64,000 nucleotides of DNA, taken from NCBI GenBank assembly GCA_034401135.1, contig JAWZSP010000002.1:2418001-2482000 (forward strand), in the 5' to 3' direction. The notes under the pieces are model-generated. The model worked only from the letters and a program-made list of their open reading frames with translations. It searched no databases and was not told where the DNA came from. Positions 53,474 to 64,000 of this stretch are shown piece after piece (the stretch's first letter is position 1; each line of letters starts with the position of its first letter). This stretch comes from Volutella citrinella. Taxonomy: Eukaryota; Ascomycota; Sordariomycetes; Hypocreales; Nectriaceae. The position numbers and the translations under genes were made by a program.

Positions 53474-55342
53474 TCAAATCCCGCGCCCAAACCTGACGTC
53501 GAAATCCTTGAGCACGCTCATGATGCTCGCCGCCTCCACTTCGATGGGCATCATGGCCCCTGGTGGAATCGGTCGCGCAGCAGCACGGGGAGTCGCCTTG
53601 AGTTTTGGCAACCATGAACTGATGTCATCAGCAGCCTTGGAAAAGTTGCGATGACTAGCCAGGGTCTGGTATGCCTCTGCACAGCTCAGACCGAGACTGG
53701 GAAGGCTAGGTAGGGAAATGTTTTCCTTCTTCGGGGGGGCCACCTTACAGCATCCGCCGCCAGCTCCCTTTCCACCGCAGCAGCCGCCTCCGGGTCCGCC
53801 CTTGCGGTCAAAGTTGGCAGCCATGAGGCGACAGAAAAGCCCAGACTTGGGGTCAGCCTGGCACTGAGCACACGAGCCGGGCCCATTTGGCCCGCATCCA
53901 CGGCCCTCGCGACCTTGTGACTGGCTCTGGGCTGTGCGGCGAGGAGGGAGCTTGACAGCGCCGTCTGCTGTCATTTCCATGGCGAAGCCAGGGGGGACAG
54001 CATCAGACTCAGACGGGGGAGGGGTCTGGACTTGGTGAGAGATAGGAGGGAGGGTGTCGTTGGGGGTCATGGCAGGAGTGGCTAGGGATGTGTCTGCGCA
54101 GACGCAGTAGGTGCCGTCTTTGCAAAACCCACAGCCATCCTTGAATGCTAGGGTATCAAGCGATGGGATCTGGGTGACGGATGAAGGGGTTGAGTATTCA
54201 GGATCGTGGTTTGCTGGCTTGCGGGAGAACATGGCAGTCAAGTCCGTTTCAGTGTCGTCGTGACTGGAACCAGTTCGGTGCCGCTTGTCATCAGAAGAAA
54301 TCAGCGACGGAGAACCTGGGCGCTTCAGCTCCTGAGATCTCATGATTGCCTCGTTGGCCTCCTTCAGGCACTGGCAGGTAGATGCCAGTCCGCACTTGGT
54401 ACAGCCGCTAGTGGTTGTTGCCATGGCCTCGTCGGCACAGGCACATGGTCCGTTTGGGGAGCAGCTTCCGCAAGTGAGAGAGGCTTCTTGGGCATTGTTG
54501 GCCGAGTTCATGTCCAGGGCATCGGGCGGCGAGATGATCTGAGAGATGGAGAATGAATGTCCAGACTGTCGTTCTCCTGATCGCCCGCCTGACAGGCTGT
54601 GACGGGGCTGTTGGCTAGTTGGGCTTTGGAGGTCGTCAAACGGGTGCTGCGACGTGCTCATGCTCCTCGACTGAAACCCCGGAGTGTAGATGCCTTCATC
54701 CAGGCGGCGCTTAAGAGTCTCGGCCTCGGTCTCAACCCGGATGCGATCCTGTCGCTCCCGGTCGAGCATGTTCTCGAGCAGCATACAGCGAGACCGGAAG
54801 GACTGGACATCCAACTCCAATTCGTGAATCTTGTCCTTCAACTCAGCCTCCTGCTTCTCTTGCTCATCCCGTTGCTGGTCCAGCTGTTCCTCCAGTTCGC
54901 CAACGCGAGCCGCCCTCCGTTCCCGGAAGGCCCGCTGGGCTGCGCGGTTTTGCGCCTTACGTTTGGTGGGCGGCGTGTCCGTGGCGGGCTTCCGCCCAGG
55001 CTTAGGCCTCGGTGGAATAACCCATTCCTTTGATGTCATGGAAATTCTGGGGGCCTCAGCGGCCGCCGGGTTGGGGGTGATGACGGACGACATGGCCATC
55101 TTGTTGATGGAAGGAAGAGCAGTTCGCTGCTGAGGTTGTGCGGGTGGAGGTGGCTTTAGACTCGGCTGGATGGAGAGAGGCGTGCGGTGTGGCGCAGCAC
55201 CAACAGCTGTGGCTGGACCGGCGCCGGGGGCCACGGAGAGTTGGCGAGGATGCGGCCTGTACCCGGCGGGAGTAGATGGACCTCCGGGAGAGTTGATTCC
55301 AGATGGAGGAGATGGAGCGAGAGGTGTTGATGGTGTCGACAT
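53474..55342 (-). CDS. hapX: HapX-type bZIP regulator of iron homeostasis
   Basis: Represses iron-consuming genes in starvation and can activate detoxification in excess, working with the CCAAT-binding complex. Single exon, 622 residues. In order: Pro/Ser-rich N-terminus, the Hap4-like CCAAT-complex-binding motif EWVIPPRPKPGRKP (about 106-119), bZIP basic region KRKAQNRAAQRAFRERR (about 127-143), a coiled coil to about 210, and four cysteine-rich regions: CGSCSPNGPCAC, CTKCGLASTCQC, CGFCKDGTYCVC and CGPNGPGSCAQCQ...LFC, plus GGGCCGGKGAGGGCC near 540-555. These CRRs sense iron status in the family. The ATG at 55342 has A at -3. GATA and CCAAT sites lie upstream, and an upstream ATG (55367) overlaps out of frame. 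Confidence 0.95.
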   Translation of the reverse strand: MSTPSTPLAPSPPSGINSPGGPSTPAGYRPHPRQLSVAPGAGPATAVGAAPHRTPLSIQPSLKPPPPAQPQQRTALPSINKMAMSSVITPNPAAAEAPRISMTSKEWVIPPRPKPGRKPATDTPPTKRKAQNRAAQRAFRERRAARVGELEEQLDQQRDEQEKQEAELKDKIHELELDVQSFRSRCMLLENMLDRERQDRIRVETEAETLKRRLDEGIYTPGFQSRSMSTSQHPFDDLQSPTSQQPRHSLSGGRSGERQSGHSFSISQIISPPDALDMNSANNAQEASLTCGSCSPNGPCACADEAMATTTSGCTKCGLASTCQCLKEANEAIMRSQELKRPGSPSLISSDDKRHRTGSSHDDTETDLTAMFSRKPANHDPEYSTPSSVTQIPSLDTLAFKDGCGFCKDGTYCVCADTSLATPAMTPNDTLPPISHQVQTPPPSESDAVPPGFAMEMTADGAVKLPPRRTAQSQSQGREGRGCGPNGPGSCAQCQADPKSGLFCRLMAANFDRKGGPGGGCCGGKGAGGGCCKVAPPKKENISLPSLPSLGLSCAEAYQTLASHRNFSKAADDISSWLPKLKATPRAAARPIPPGAMMPIEVEAASIMSVLKDFDVRFGRGI

Positions 55343-55906
55343 GTTGAATCGAGTTCGGTCGGAGCATTAGCCGATGCTCAGAAGTGGGTGGCGAGACGCT
55401 GCGGGTCTCGGTCGGTCGGTTGGTGGGCTGCCGCCTTCGGAAGTCCGAGATGGGAAATCCAAGTGATGACGCGGGACACAGCGCGCTCAGCCAGTTGGGG
55501 TGCAGCCAACAGGGGATACTGGAATGCAGCCGAGGCTCTGATTATCTTTGTCCTTTATTGATCGGGTGCTCGCCCAGTAATTGTCAACGGTGAGGGGGCA
55601 GGGACCAGCTCGGGGATTGGCAGGGTCAGAGACTGTCGGGGCTTGTGCAACAGGTTCCGAACCCGAAAGTCAGCGACAGATGCTCTCGGGATTGATGAAG
55701 CAGTGCAAGATGGCATCCATCAATTCCAATCCAGGTCAATGGGTGGCAGAGGCGTCCGATGGAGCTGGAGAGGGCAACTTCGCTGCAGTAAGTGAGGCAG
55801 GAGGGGGGGGAGGGGGAAGCAAAATGAAGGAGGACTTTTCAAGGGAATTGGATCGTGGGGTGTGCCACTACTTTTGTGTCCCTAGCCAAAAGCGCCGGCC
55901 AGAAAG

Positions 55907-55911
55907 CCAAT
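55907..55911 (+). promoter_or_regulatory. hapX: CCAAT box upstream of hapX
   Basis: CCAAT (in AAGCCAATGGTCCGATTC), 565 bp upstream of the hapX ATG and about 28 bp from the GATA cluster. The CCAAT-binding complex is HapX's partner, so a site here would fit autoregulation. A five-base match alone is weak evidence. Confidence 0.35.
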
Positions 55912-55938
55912 GGTCCGATTCCAGGAGACGATGGGGTG

Positions 55939-55974
55939 GATCTGATCTGATTGATAAGATTTGATTGATAAAAG
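55939..55974 (+). promoter_or_regulatory. hapX: Clustered GATA motifs upstream of hapX
   Basis: Two GATAA cores (TTGATAAGA at 55951-55959 and TTGATAAAA at 55965-55973) preceded by two TGATCTGAT-like units; a third GATAA core (TTATC on the plus strand, near 55540) is closer to the gene. In known fungi the GATA factor SreA/SRE represses hapX when iron is plentiful, binding ATCWGATAA-like sites. These match the core but not every flanking base. They lie about 610 bp upstream of the ATG. Confidence 0.45.
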
Positions 55975-58017
55975 TTTTGCATGCACCCACGCAGGCCAGG
56001 CACACCCACCACCCGACCCAGCTCCGCTTTGCATACCGCTGCCGGCACTCGGCCGTTTGGGCACCTAAAATCCAATGTTGAGTGACTTTTTTTTTCGAGG
56101 ACCCATGACCGTCGAGGCCAAAATTTCCATCTCAACCTGGAACGCCACACTGGCGAGTAAATCCATGCGCAATTCAATTGCCGGAGGAGCGCTCCGGCCA
56201 GGGCGCACCCTGCCAGAGACATGCGCCAGGCATCGCACTCAGGCATTCAACGGCCTATCAATCAGTGGCCCAGCAATCAATCAGCTGCCAAGTCCCCGCA
56301 ACCCCACTGGGGCTCCTCTGCACTAGGCTCTTTGGACTCCTCTGCACCCCAACAATCACGCAAGATACACGATCTCAGCCACAAGGTTTTTTTAATATTT
56401 TCTTCCTACGGGAGCCGGGCTTTGCAGCCACAGTGTCATTTTGTCCGCCCTCATCCCACGCTGCGCAATTGACCTACCTATGCAAAGGAAGAGTCTAAGG
56501 GAAAGAGAAAAAAAGGTAAGGTACCCGGACCCAGTTAGAGCCTCGCCCAGCCTTGCAGCTCCCAACTTCGCACCCGAAACCCAAAAGGCCCAGTTACCAA
56601 TAGCGCCGCGCCTCAGAAAATCCTTCTGAACAAGCTGAATCCAGACGCCTGGCTCTTGACTCGTCACTGGTGTTTCGTGCTTACGTCAAGCGGCCGGCGG
56701 TCCTCGGATCGGAGCTACGCGTGGAGCTGGGTTTGTGCTTGTGGGCGGGCACCATATGGTTTACGAGGCACCCAAGGGCGAGCGGGCTCTCGCTTGGGGA
56801 GAACAGACCATCTGGTCGTGGTGGTCCATAGTCAGTCGTGACACATCTAGCCAGGGTCTGGCCGGCCGACTTCGCTCGCTCAAACTCTCAGCGATTTGCA
56901 AATGCTGGGCGCGTGGTTTGTGGAGAGCCACCGGGTTCGCCTGTCCACTGCCCCTCGGGTTTATGGTTTGCCTTGGGACACCTGGGCTGCTGTCTCGGAT
57001 CTGACAATGGCCGGTCGTACGAGGCTTAGATTTGCCATTGCACCAAGGCGATAGGCCACTGCACTAATTATGTAGGTGGGATCCCAGGATGTGAGGGCAT
57101 TTCCGGCGATAAGGTCGCTCTCCGACACGCTAGATGTCCACATGGCCTGCGTGCAGGGGTTTTGCCACCCTCTATTCTGGCCATGGCGAAGAATGGCCGG
57201 GGTGATCGAAAGCCCTTTGCAGAACAGTGACAGGCCCTCGGAAGACTTGATCGGCAGGCCGCAGATGCCGGTGTCGGCAGAATCAGAACCCATCAACCTG
57301 TTCGACAGAGGACCGGGCTAGCTGTCGCACTCAGGCGGAGACGCCAAGCACCTCAGGCTGGGAAAGACGAGGGCCTCATGATCGCAGTCCAAACCCCAAC
57401 CCCAGACGCAGACCGGCTCTGAGCTATTATCCTCGGCAAAGAAGCACTCGCCTCGCTGGCGCGTGAGCTATTCCTAGCTTTCTTTCGGTTCCGCTGCAGG
57501 CGCCCGTACCCGCTGGACAATTGGACCTCTCGCTTAGCTCCCCCAAAACCAGATCCCTCTACCTGGCCATGGTGGCAGTGACAGCCCACCAAGTGTGCAG
57601 TATGGACGGCACCAAATTTCCATGTAATAGGCCAACCAATCATGTTGCGCATTCCCCACAGTCAGCACCCCATCCCATGCTCATGGCTTGCTGAGTTGAA
57701 TTGGAGCTCCATGATATTGGAACCAACAGCAACGTGTGCTTTCATGCCTTTTTTACAGTATACTCACCACCACACCCTGCACTAAAGTCTTCCCACCCTC
57801 CGTACCGTCTCCGTCGGACCCGGCGCATCTTTTACCGCCTCCCACCTTGTTCTTGATTCACTCCAACGGGTTTAGCCTCCGCGAATTTCCCGCGTTGTGC
57901 CGCAACCACATCCCGCATCCCACTACGGAAAGTTGGCCAAGCACAGCTGAAGCACCCTCGCCCTTGGAGGCGCATTCTGCGAATCGAGGTTACCGCGCTC
58001 CGTCGCCTTTCCGAGCC

Positions 58018-58911
58018 ATGGCACCGGCGAGCATCGTCCTGGGCCCAGCCCCAGGCTCCGATCGCCCCACCTCCCGCACCGCGCCCGCATTCACCCTCGA
58101 TGCCTCCGACTCCTCCGACGTCGACGAAGACACGCCGTTGCCCTTCCCCGAAGCCCTCCCCCGCTCCGACTTCCTTGCTCCGGACTTTCAGCCAGCCGCA
58201 TATCTATCTGCCCTCTCCCACCGCCACCAGACACTCGAAGACCTTCGCTCAGATCTCCGCGATCGGAGTAGCGCAATCAGTTCCGAGCTGCTTGAGCTCG
58301 TTAACTCAAACTATACTGCCTTTCTATCCCTTGGCAATGAGCTACGCGGTGGCGACGACAAGGTCGAGGATGTCAAGGTGGCGCTCCTGGGCTTCAGAAG
58401 AGCTGTCGAGGAAGTGAAGGAACGGGTAGCGTCTCGCAAGGACGAGACTCTCAAGCTAAACCACGAGCTCTTCGATGTGCGATCAGCAATTGAACAAGGC
58501 CGGAAGACGATTGAGCTGTCAGAGCGGCTAACGTCACTGGAGGAGCGCCTCACCGTGGCCAGCCTACCAGCAGGCGAGTCAGAGCGAGATTGGGACGGGG
58601 ACGAAGAAGAGGAGGAGGAGGAGGATCAAGGGTTCTTGGGCAGTTCACCTGCCAAGTTGTTGGCTTCTGCGCAAGAGTACTGCCGCATCGAAGCATTGGC
58701 TGACGCTCTGGGCCATGATCAACCCTTCGTGGCGAAGACGGAGGAGCGGCTTACCAGATGCAGAAACACATTGGTGCTCGATCTGGGCAACGCGCTCAAG
58801 GAGGCCAAAAAGGCGGGACCCAAGGGCCAAGACAGGGTTCTCAAATACCTTGCAGTATATAGAATTCTTGATGCCCAGGCAGACGCAATTAAGACGTTGC
58901 GCGGGCACTAG
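58018..58911 (+). CDS. cog2: Conserved oligomeric Golgi complex subunit 2
   Basis: Subunit of the COG tether that captures retrograde vesicles at the Golgi. Single exon, 297 residues from ATG 58018 (context GAGCCATGG); the frame is open upstream to 57736 but with non-conserved Pro-rich residues. The COG2 N-terminal domain is clear: FPEALPRSDFLAPDFQPAAY then LEDLRSDLRDRSSAISSELL, LVNSNYTAFLSLGNELRGGD, and long coiled coil to about residue 190. A short acidic linker (GDEEEEEEEDQG) and a helical end (EYCRIEALADALG, YLAVYRILDAQADAIK) follow. The large C-terminal half of animal COG2 is absent, as is usual in fungal proteins. Confidence 0.92.
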   Translation: MAPASIVLGPAPGSDRPTSRTAPAFTLDASDSSDVDEDTPLPFPEALPRSDFLAPDFQPAAYLSALSHRHQTLEDLRSDLRDRSSAISSELLELVNSNYTAFLSLGNELRGGDDKVEDVKVALLGFRRAVEEVKERVASRKDETLKLNHELFDVRSAIEQGRKTIELSERLTSLEERLTVASLPAGESERDWDGDEEEEEEEDQGFLGSSPAKLLASAQEYCRIEALADALGHDQPFVAKTEERLTRCRNTLVLDLGNALKEAKKAGPKGQDRVLKYLAVYRILDAQADAIKTLRGH

Positions 58912-59054
58912 CTACAGCATGGCCAGAGGACATATACAGCGCACAACAAAAGATACCCAAGCTAATTCATCGACATAATTTTTTGAGGATGGTCGTCTAC
59001 TGGAATAATGTGACATATGGTACAATAATACAGGCCAATGGCAGACGCAGTATT

Positions 59055-60049
59055 TTACATGACGCTCGTCAGCGCCTCGGGGGTAATCTTCTCATCCGCC
59101 TCTCTCAACTTTCCGCTCAAGCTAAGTCCAGGTCCGTGAGATGTGCTGAGAATCACTTCGTGGACTTCCTTGGACGACTCCTCCGAGATCTCGGCACACT
59201 CGGTCTTGACCTTGGTCAACAACCCCTTGATGTTTTCCTTGAGCTGGTCGGGCGTGTAGCTGAGCTGGCCAATGGCCATTCGAATGACGCCCTGGCGCTC
59301 GCGGTAGTCAGCAGCACCGGCTGAGTCGCGCATAGACTTAACCACGTCGTTGACAATGGTGCGCATGCGTCGGCTGGGCATAAGCCCCTTGGGGCCGAGG
59401 ATCTTGCCCAGGCCAGCCTTCATGAGGGCCTTTTCACTGGACTCGTGGCAGATGAGGCGGTCAAATTCGACCTTGTCCTGGCGGATGGCTTCAAAGAGGC
59501 TCTCCTCACCGACAGCCACGGCGCCGGCGGCAGTGGCGTCGTTGGCGATTTGGCTGCCCTCGGGGCACACGACCGCAATCTGCCAGTCGCTCTGTACGGG
59601 GTGGGGGAGGCGGATGCTGTTCTTTATGACGGGGCCATTGCGCGCCGTCTTGAGGTTGATGTAGAGTTCGTACTTGACGGAGGCGGGCGGCTGGCCGACT
59701 TCAACGGAGCGGAGGATCCTAATGGGAGCGATTTGGTTAGCAGGCGATGGCTTTGAAAGATCGGGCAGCACAGAGGAGCCCGAGCTTCGTCCCTCCCTAG
59801 AACTACTCACCTCATTGCCTCGCACAGCGAGAATCGTGGAAAGTCGGCCTTGGTAAGGTTGTGTCGCTTAAAGTCTTTGGGGATCGCCTTCTTCTTCTTG
59901 GCCTTCCTGGTGCGCACCACGGAGGCGTGCCGAGTCTGCAGGGCCAGCGTCGGGGCGAGGAATCGGGGTATCGTAGGGATTGCCGGTCGAGGGGCCTGGA
60001 GGAGAGAAAGCCTGGCCATGGAGGCCAGGCAGCGGTCAATTGGCGCCAT
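59055..60049 (-). CDS. mrpl1: Mitochondrial large-subunit ribosomal protein uL1m
   Basis: Binds 23S-type rRNA at the L1 stalk of the mitoribosome. Exons read leftwards, 60049-59811 and 59718-59055, 300 residues. The 92-nt intron has donor GTGAGT and acceptor TTAG and splits an Arg codon (SLCEAMR/ILRSVEV). The N-terminus is an Arg/Leu/Pro-rich mitochondrial presequence (MARLSLLQAPRPAIPTIPRF), followed by RKAKKKKAIPKDFKRHNL. The L1 domain shows NSIRLPHPVQSDWQIAVVCP, DRLICHESSEKALMKAGLGK and ILGPKGLMPSRRMRTIV, including the L1 signature region. ATG 60019 is an alternative start. The symbol follows family convention. Confidence 0.92.
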
Positions 60050-60449
60050 CCTCGCGTGCAAATTGAAGCTCCTACTGAATTCTGCAACTTGGACCTCGCG
60101 AAAAGTGAATTGGGGTGATTGGTTTGCTGCCTGACACGTCAGGCCAAAATGGCACGTTTTGTTATCGATAAGGCGACCCCCAGATTTAGTGCACGTTGGA
60201 GACCAAGGGCAATAGATTTCCATTTACGGAAGCCAGCACAGCGTTGGTCTTCCCCAGCGTTCAAATTGTTCACAGTCAAGATGCTCGCAAAATTACAGCA
60301 GCAATCACCTTGTTTGCGCCTTCCATCTGGTCCATCATTGACGTCATACGACAAGGTATATTGGTATCCTAGCCTCGACTATCTTTCCTGAGATTTGAAA
60401 CTCAACAACCCATCTCATTCCATCATCCTGTCGGGCGCGCCGCCTTTGC
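60050..60449. promoter_or_regulatory. uL1m promoter and surE-like 3' region
   Basis: 400 bp between two genes that both read leftwards, so it holds the 3' UTR of the SurE-like gene and the promoter of uL1m. Short AT-rich leader next to uL1m; no TATA or reading frame is convincing. Confidence 0.4.
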
Positions 60450-61419
60450 TCACGGGTCACAAACAAGCATATCCTTGATCTTGTCCAGAACGGCCTGCTG
60501 CTTAGCAACGTCATTGATAGTGGACTTGTCATTAGCATCACCGGGGCTGACAGTAATGACACATCCATCCTCGCTGATAACCTCAGACTCGTGGGGCAGT
60601 CGGGTGGTGCCACACCAGTTCACGTCGCGAGGAGAGAGCAAGCCGACGTTGATACGGGTGAAAACCCATTGGAAGTTGTCGGGGTTCGTGCAATCTCCCT
60701 CGACCTTGGGGAAATTGACGTTGAGCCAAACACCTGCGGGGAGGTAAGGCTTGCCCGATGCAATGATCTTGCTGGTCAATCTGGTGGCCAGCTCGGCGTA
60801 GACGATGCTTTCCTGGGCGACAGGCTTGGTCTCAAACGACTTGGGAGAATCGGAACCGCCAGAGAATGCAATCGCAGGAATGCCTCGCTTGGCAGCGTAC
60901 GCCGCCACGCCCACTGTTCCCGATGCCAAAGTGCTGAGCCAGAGGTTTGACACGGTATTGATTCCGGACAGTACCAGGTCTACCGCCCCGTCACCCCAGA
61001 CCTGCGGGGCAAAGGTGTCCAATCCATAGCGTACGGCCGTCACAGGGTATGAGTTCACCCAGTTCAAGTCAGGACGCTTGGGATCGGAGCCAACCGGACC
61101 GCTGTTGGCAGGACAGCTGTCGTATTGGCAAGGCGACTTGCGAGCGGTGGGCTCACTATCGAGAGAACCTGCAGCGAGCAGCATCAGCATGAATATTCTC
61201 GCCAACCGTTCATCACGGGCTTAGCCCTGGTTAATACTCACTCGTTCCGGATTTGTTTTCCGCGGGGCATGAGAGGACCACTTCGTGGCCGGCCTTGATC
61301 AGGGCATCGTTGAAGACGCGGACGTTCATCTCGGCCCAGCCATCGTCGTTGCCTTGGACAATCCGGGCGCCCTGGGCAGCCAGAGCGTACGCGACAGTGA
61401 GAGCGACGGAGGACTTCAT
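60450..61419 (-). CDS. Secreted SurE-like acid phosphatase/nucleotidase
   Basis: SurE-family metal-dependent phosphatase. Exons read leftwards, 61419-61242 and 61168-60450, 298 residues. Donor GTGAGT, acceptor TGCAG (73-nt intron); the join gives NKSGTSSLDSEPTARK in phase. A hydrophobic signal-like N-terminus (MKSSVALTVAYALAAQGARI) suggests secretion. Active-site motifs are present: NDDGWAEMN (metal Asp pair), ENKSGT, LSGINTVSNL, and SGTVGVAAYAAKRGIPAIAF. The C-terminal part has conserved Cys (CTNPDNF, WCGTT, DGCVITVSPGDAND), fitting an exported, disulfide-bonded form. The ATG at 61419 was chosen because the longer frame begins with TTG. Adjacent to, and same strand as, uL1m without functional link. 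Confidence 0.93.
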
Positions 61420-64000
61420 GGCTACCAAATTGACCAGGTAATCTCGACACGGTTGCAAGAATGGAGTTTCTTGTGAAGTTTGCGCCGTGGTTGCGCGGGC
61501 TGTTTATGTCTTTGAACTCTAAAGCTCGCGCTTTCCAAACACCAGCCTTGCCAGTCAGGTCTCAGGCTATAGCACCGCCTGTGATATCCAAGGCCGACGA
61601 GTCCTAGCTTCATCCTCGACCGAAGGCCGTCGCACCGTTGTAGTGCATTGAAGATCAGCCGCCAATCACGGCGCAGGCGACCCCTGGTCGTTTGCTCACA
61701 TAAAGGCCGAGCTCGCCACCGAGGGTCACTGACCTCTACACGTGCGCTACCATTGGCCTAGCCAAGATGACCCAGGAGGGTGTAAAACTCCGTCAAGGCC
61801 TCGGTTTGAAGCGTTGTTACCGTTGTGGGCAGTGATTCTGGGTCGGATGTGCGGGGCAGCACGCGCACACGTTCCGGGCTGAGTGGCTGCCGCTACGAGG
61901 AGGCCTTGGCCCCAACTAGGAGGAATGCTCACTTTAGGATAACGGGCCGTGCCGAGAGTGCACTGGTTGATAGCCTGTGGCTTCTTAAGACGCAAGGATC
62001 GGCTTCAAGTAATGTTCACAACGCGTGTTGCGCGCAGCCAGCTGCCGAATGAGGATGTCTGTGCCGTAGACGTAGTATTCCCGCGTATCAACTTCGTCTT
62101 CAAGTGGCCTTTTACAAAGTTTAGATGTATTCGGTGGGCGAATTGAGAAGGATCTGCAGTGCAAGCTGCATCTGGATCGCTGGTTTATTTTTCTTCGACA
62201 TCGCGAAAAATGCAGTTAATAAATCCCACTGTAGTATCTCTATTGTTCCCCTTATGGACCCGTAGACCGCTACGTCATCTAGGAACACGACCTTGGTGGC
62301 CGCACGTGCTGAGAAGAAACTAACCCAAGCATCGAGACAACCCACACCACCCGTGTCAGAACTCAATCCGCTTCGATGAAACATTTCAAAGCTTAAACTG
62401 CCGCCGTTGGGGTAATACCTATTTGTGTTTCCAGCAGTAGATGTGGCGAGCTCGCCAATCCCCCACAGTACATGATCAATGCCAAGTCCTTCGTTTCTTT
62501 ACAAGGCCATGTTATGCAAGCTTATAGAGCACGTCATGGCTTGAGACGCCACACTTCCGCCCTACTTCCCTCACCCAGCTACTCATGTTCCAACAAGTCT
62601 TGGCCTTGACTCCAAACTACAGGGCTGCACGAGCCCAAACACATGATAAGGCATTCGTTGATTGATCCTCAAACTATCGAATAGTAAACGATGTAGGCGA
62701 AGGCCCTTGAATCTTCGGCCCCGCCAAGGAGGGCATGGTGGAGAGAGGCTCGTCCGCGGAGAAGCTGTTGGTGGCCAGACAAAGAATTAATAATAAGAAC
62801 AAGGGTTGCGCCACGGAAGCTCAACAGCTTGCGAGGGGAAACGTGACGATAAACGCGTGCAACACTTCCTTTCACGCAACCGCCTGGCCAGCCGCCAAGA
62901 GCTTGAGGGACTTCAGCAGACCGACTATGGCTCACTCCGCAATTCCTATCAATCATCCAAGGTATGCAAGTCCACCGCCACTTGCTGCTACTCGTTGTAT
63001 GGACTAGTAGTATGTAAAGTTGCTCGCTTAGTGAGGTCTAGGGAGCGACTATCGTTGCACTGCCACACATCGTCTCCAGCCCATATTAGGGAGGAGGGCC
63101 CCCTCTCGCATGACCGACGTCTGCCGAGCGGATGCATCATCTGGACTTGTATGATGGTGCCCAATGCACACTATCGAACAGCTTGACCCAAGTTCACAAA
63201 CCTCGAACATTGTGAATCCACCGACATAAATGGTCCATGGACCATTGCGGAGCAGACGGCACTGACGTCACAAAAGATCCATCCAGCCTTCGTTCAGCTT
63301 CGACGACAGCCCCAGTCAGCAGTTCGCGAAACCCCGAACCTCCCAATCCTACCAGAATTCGGATCACCCTCATTTGCTCCATTCGGGCCAATACGAGGAA
63401 TGGGAGATGTCACCGGCCCAACCGTCAGGCGTCAGCTAAGTAGCTGCAGGGTGCAGCCTGGGTGCTGATCAGATGGCACCAGCTGATGCACGGCCCCACG
63501 AGCCAATTTACAGCTTGTCATTGCCAGCTGCTGATTGGCTGTTGTCCCGCCCGTTGAAGCAGTGCTGGCTGCCCTCCTGCCATCGCCCGCAACTACAAGG
63601 AGGAATCTGATGGAAAGTCCCGCCCAGGGCAGAGCGCCTTCCATTTTTCTTTCTCTACGGGCCAGGGGCTCCAAGAGACCTCAGCGAAGACTGCAGCTCC
63701 TTTCTCAAGCATCCCATTCAGCTTCACCGAACGCTCTGCAACCAGCCCAACTCTCGTTGGGGCATCCAGGATCCGCTCCAATGTTTGCATGTCGACACAC
63801 ATTGAGGTGGGCGACAAGGCGCCGATATGGAGGCAAATTCCTGTCCAAGCAGCCCAGCTTTGCACCGATACGACCAAGGGTGAGACAGGCCGCAACATGC
63901 TTCGAGTGAAGAACGTTTGAGGCGCGCCGTTTCTCATGTTACCTAACCACGTGGGCACAAACTGAGTTGCTTTATCATCATGTCTTCATTTCAAGTCTGA
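61420..64000. other. Gene-poor right end
   Basis: 2.6 kb with no secure gene. The part next to 61419 is the promoter of the SurE-like gene. Fragments that read somewhat like protein occur at 61949-62146 (plus), 62384-62121 (minus) and 62806-63000 (plus, ending before a GTATGC donor-like site at 62961), but none has motifs, splice support or strand consistency. A gene reaching in from beyond 64000 cannot be excluded. Confidence 0.45.

Larger units (their letters stand above)
55343..58017. other. Divergent 2.7-kb region between hapX and COG2
   Basis: Upstream of both genes. Holds the GATA cluster and CCAAT box listed separately, a run AAAAAAAAAGTCACTCAACATTGG on the hapX strand near 56070-56095, and motif-free short frames. 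A second gene is not supported. Confidence 0.5.

Overview
The window is nuclear DNA of a filamentous ascomycete, most likely a sordariomycete and plausibly Hypocreales. Evidence: short introns (about 47-116 nt) with GT..AG ends and CTRAC-type branch points, GC-rich third codon positions, and fungus-specific families (HapX, Zn2Cys6 regulators, a PARP of the Neurospora/Aspergillus type, COG2, Gfd2/YDR514C-like and SurE-like proteins). I see no prokaryotic, viral or transposon sequence, no tRNA or rRNA gene and no CRISPR array. The annotation is from reading alone; no homology search was run, so family names rest on recognised motifs.

Layout. 0-8 kb: the 5' part of mevalonate kinase (erg12, runs off the left edge), a doubtful small gene, a probable ABM-like single-exon gene, ribosomal protein L38 (rpl38), a tiny mitochondrial-type membrane protein with a 13-nt exon, and a 450-residue conserved fungal protein. 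9-16.6 kb: a nitronate monooxygenase, a degenerate DEDDh-nuclease-fold protein, a RING-like cysteine protein, a DIMINUTO/DHCR24-like FAD oxidoreductase and a small one-TM protein. 19-24 kb: another small one-TM protein, a tubby-like protein and a GRE2/cinnamoyl-CoA-reductase-like SDR. 25-34 kb: two same-strand, related transcription factors, each with two complete Zn2Cys6 clusters. 34-41 kb: PARP, a small secreted ten-cysteine protein and an F-box protein with a possible alternative C-terminus. 42-47.5 kb: one 1779-residue Sel1-like protein. 47.5-53.5 kb: 6 kb with no gene I can support. 53.5-64 kb: the iron regulator hapX behind a 2.7-kb upstream region carrying GATA and CCAAT elements, COG2, mitochondrial ribosomal protein uL1m, a secreted SurE-like phosphatase, and a gene-poor right end.

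Most of the window is a mosaic of housekeeping genes (sterol/isoprenoid, ribosome, Golgi tethering, DNA damage) and regulators, not one pathway or a biosynthetic cluster. The most distinctive features are the adjacent pair of double-zinc-cluster regulators, the secreted cysteine-rich protein next to PARP, the apparently inactivated nuclease-fold protein, the hapX control region, and the large gene-free block beside hapX. Where start codons were uncertain I used real ATG codons and junctions that keep phase; several apparent longer reading frames begin at TTG or GTG and were trimmed.
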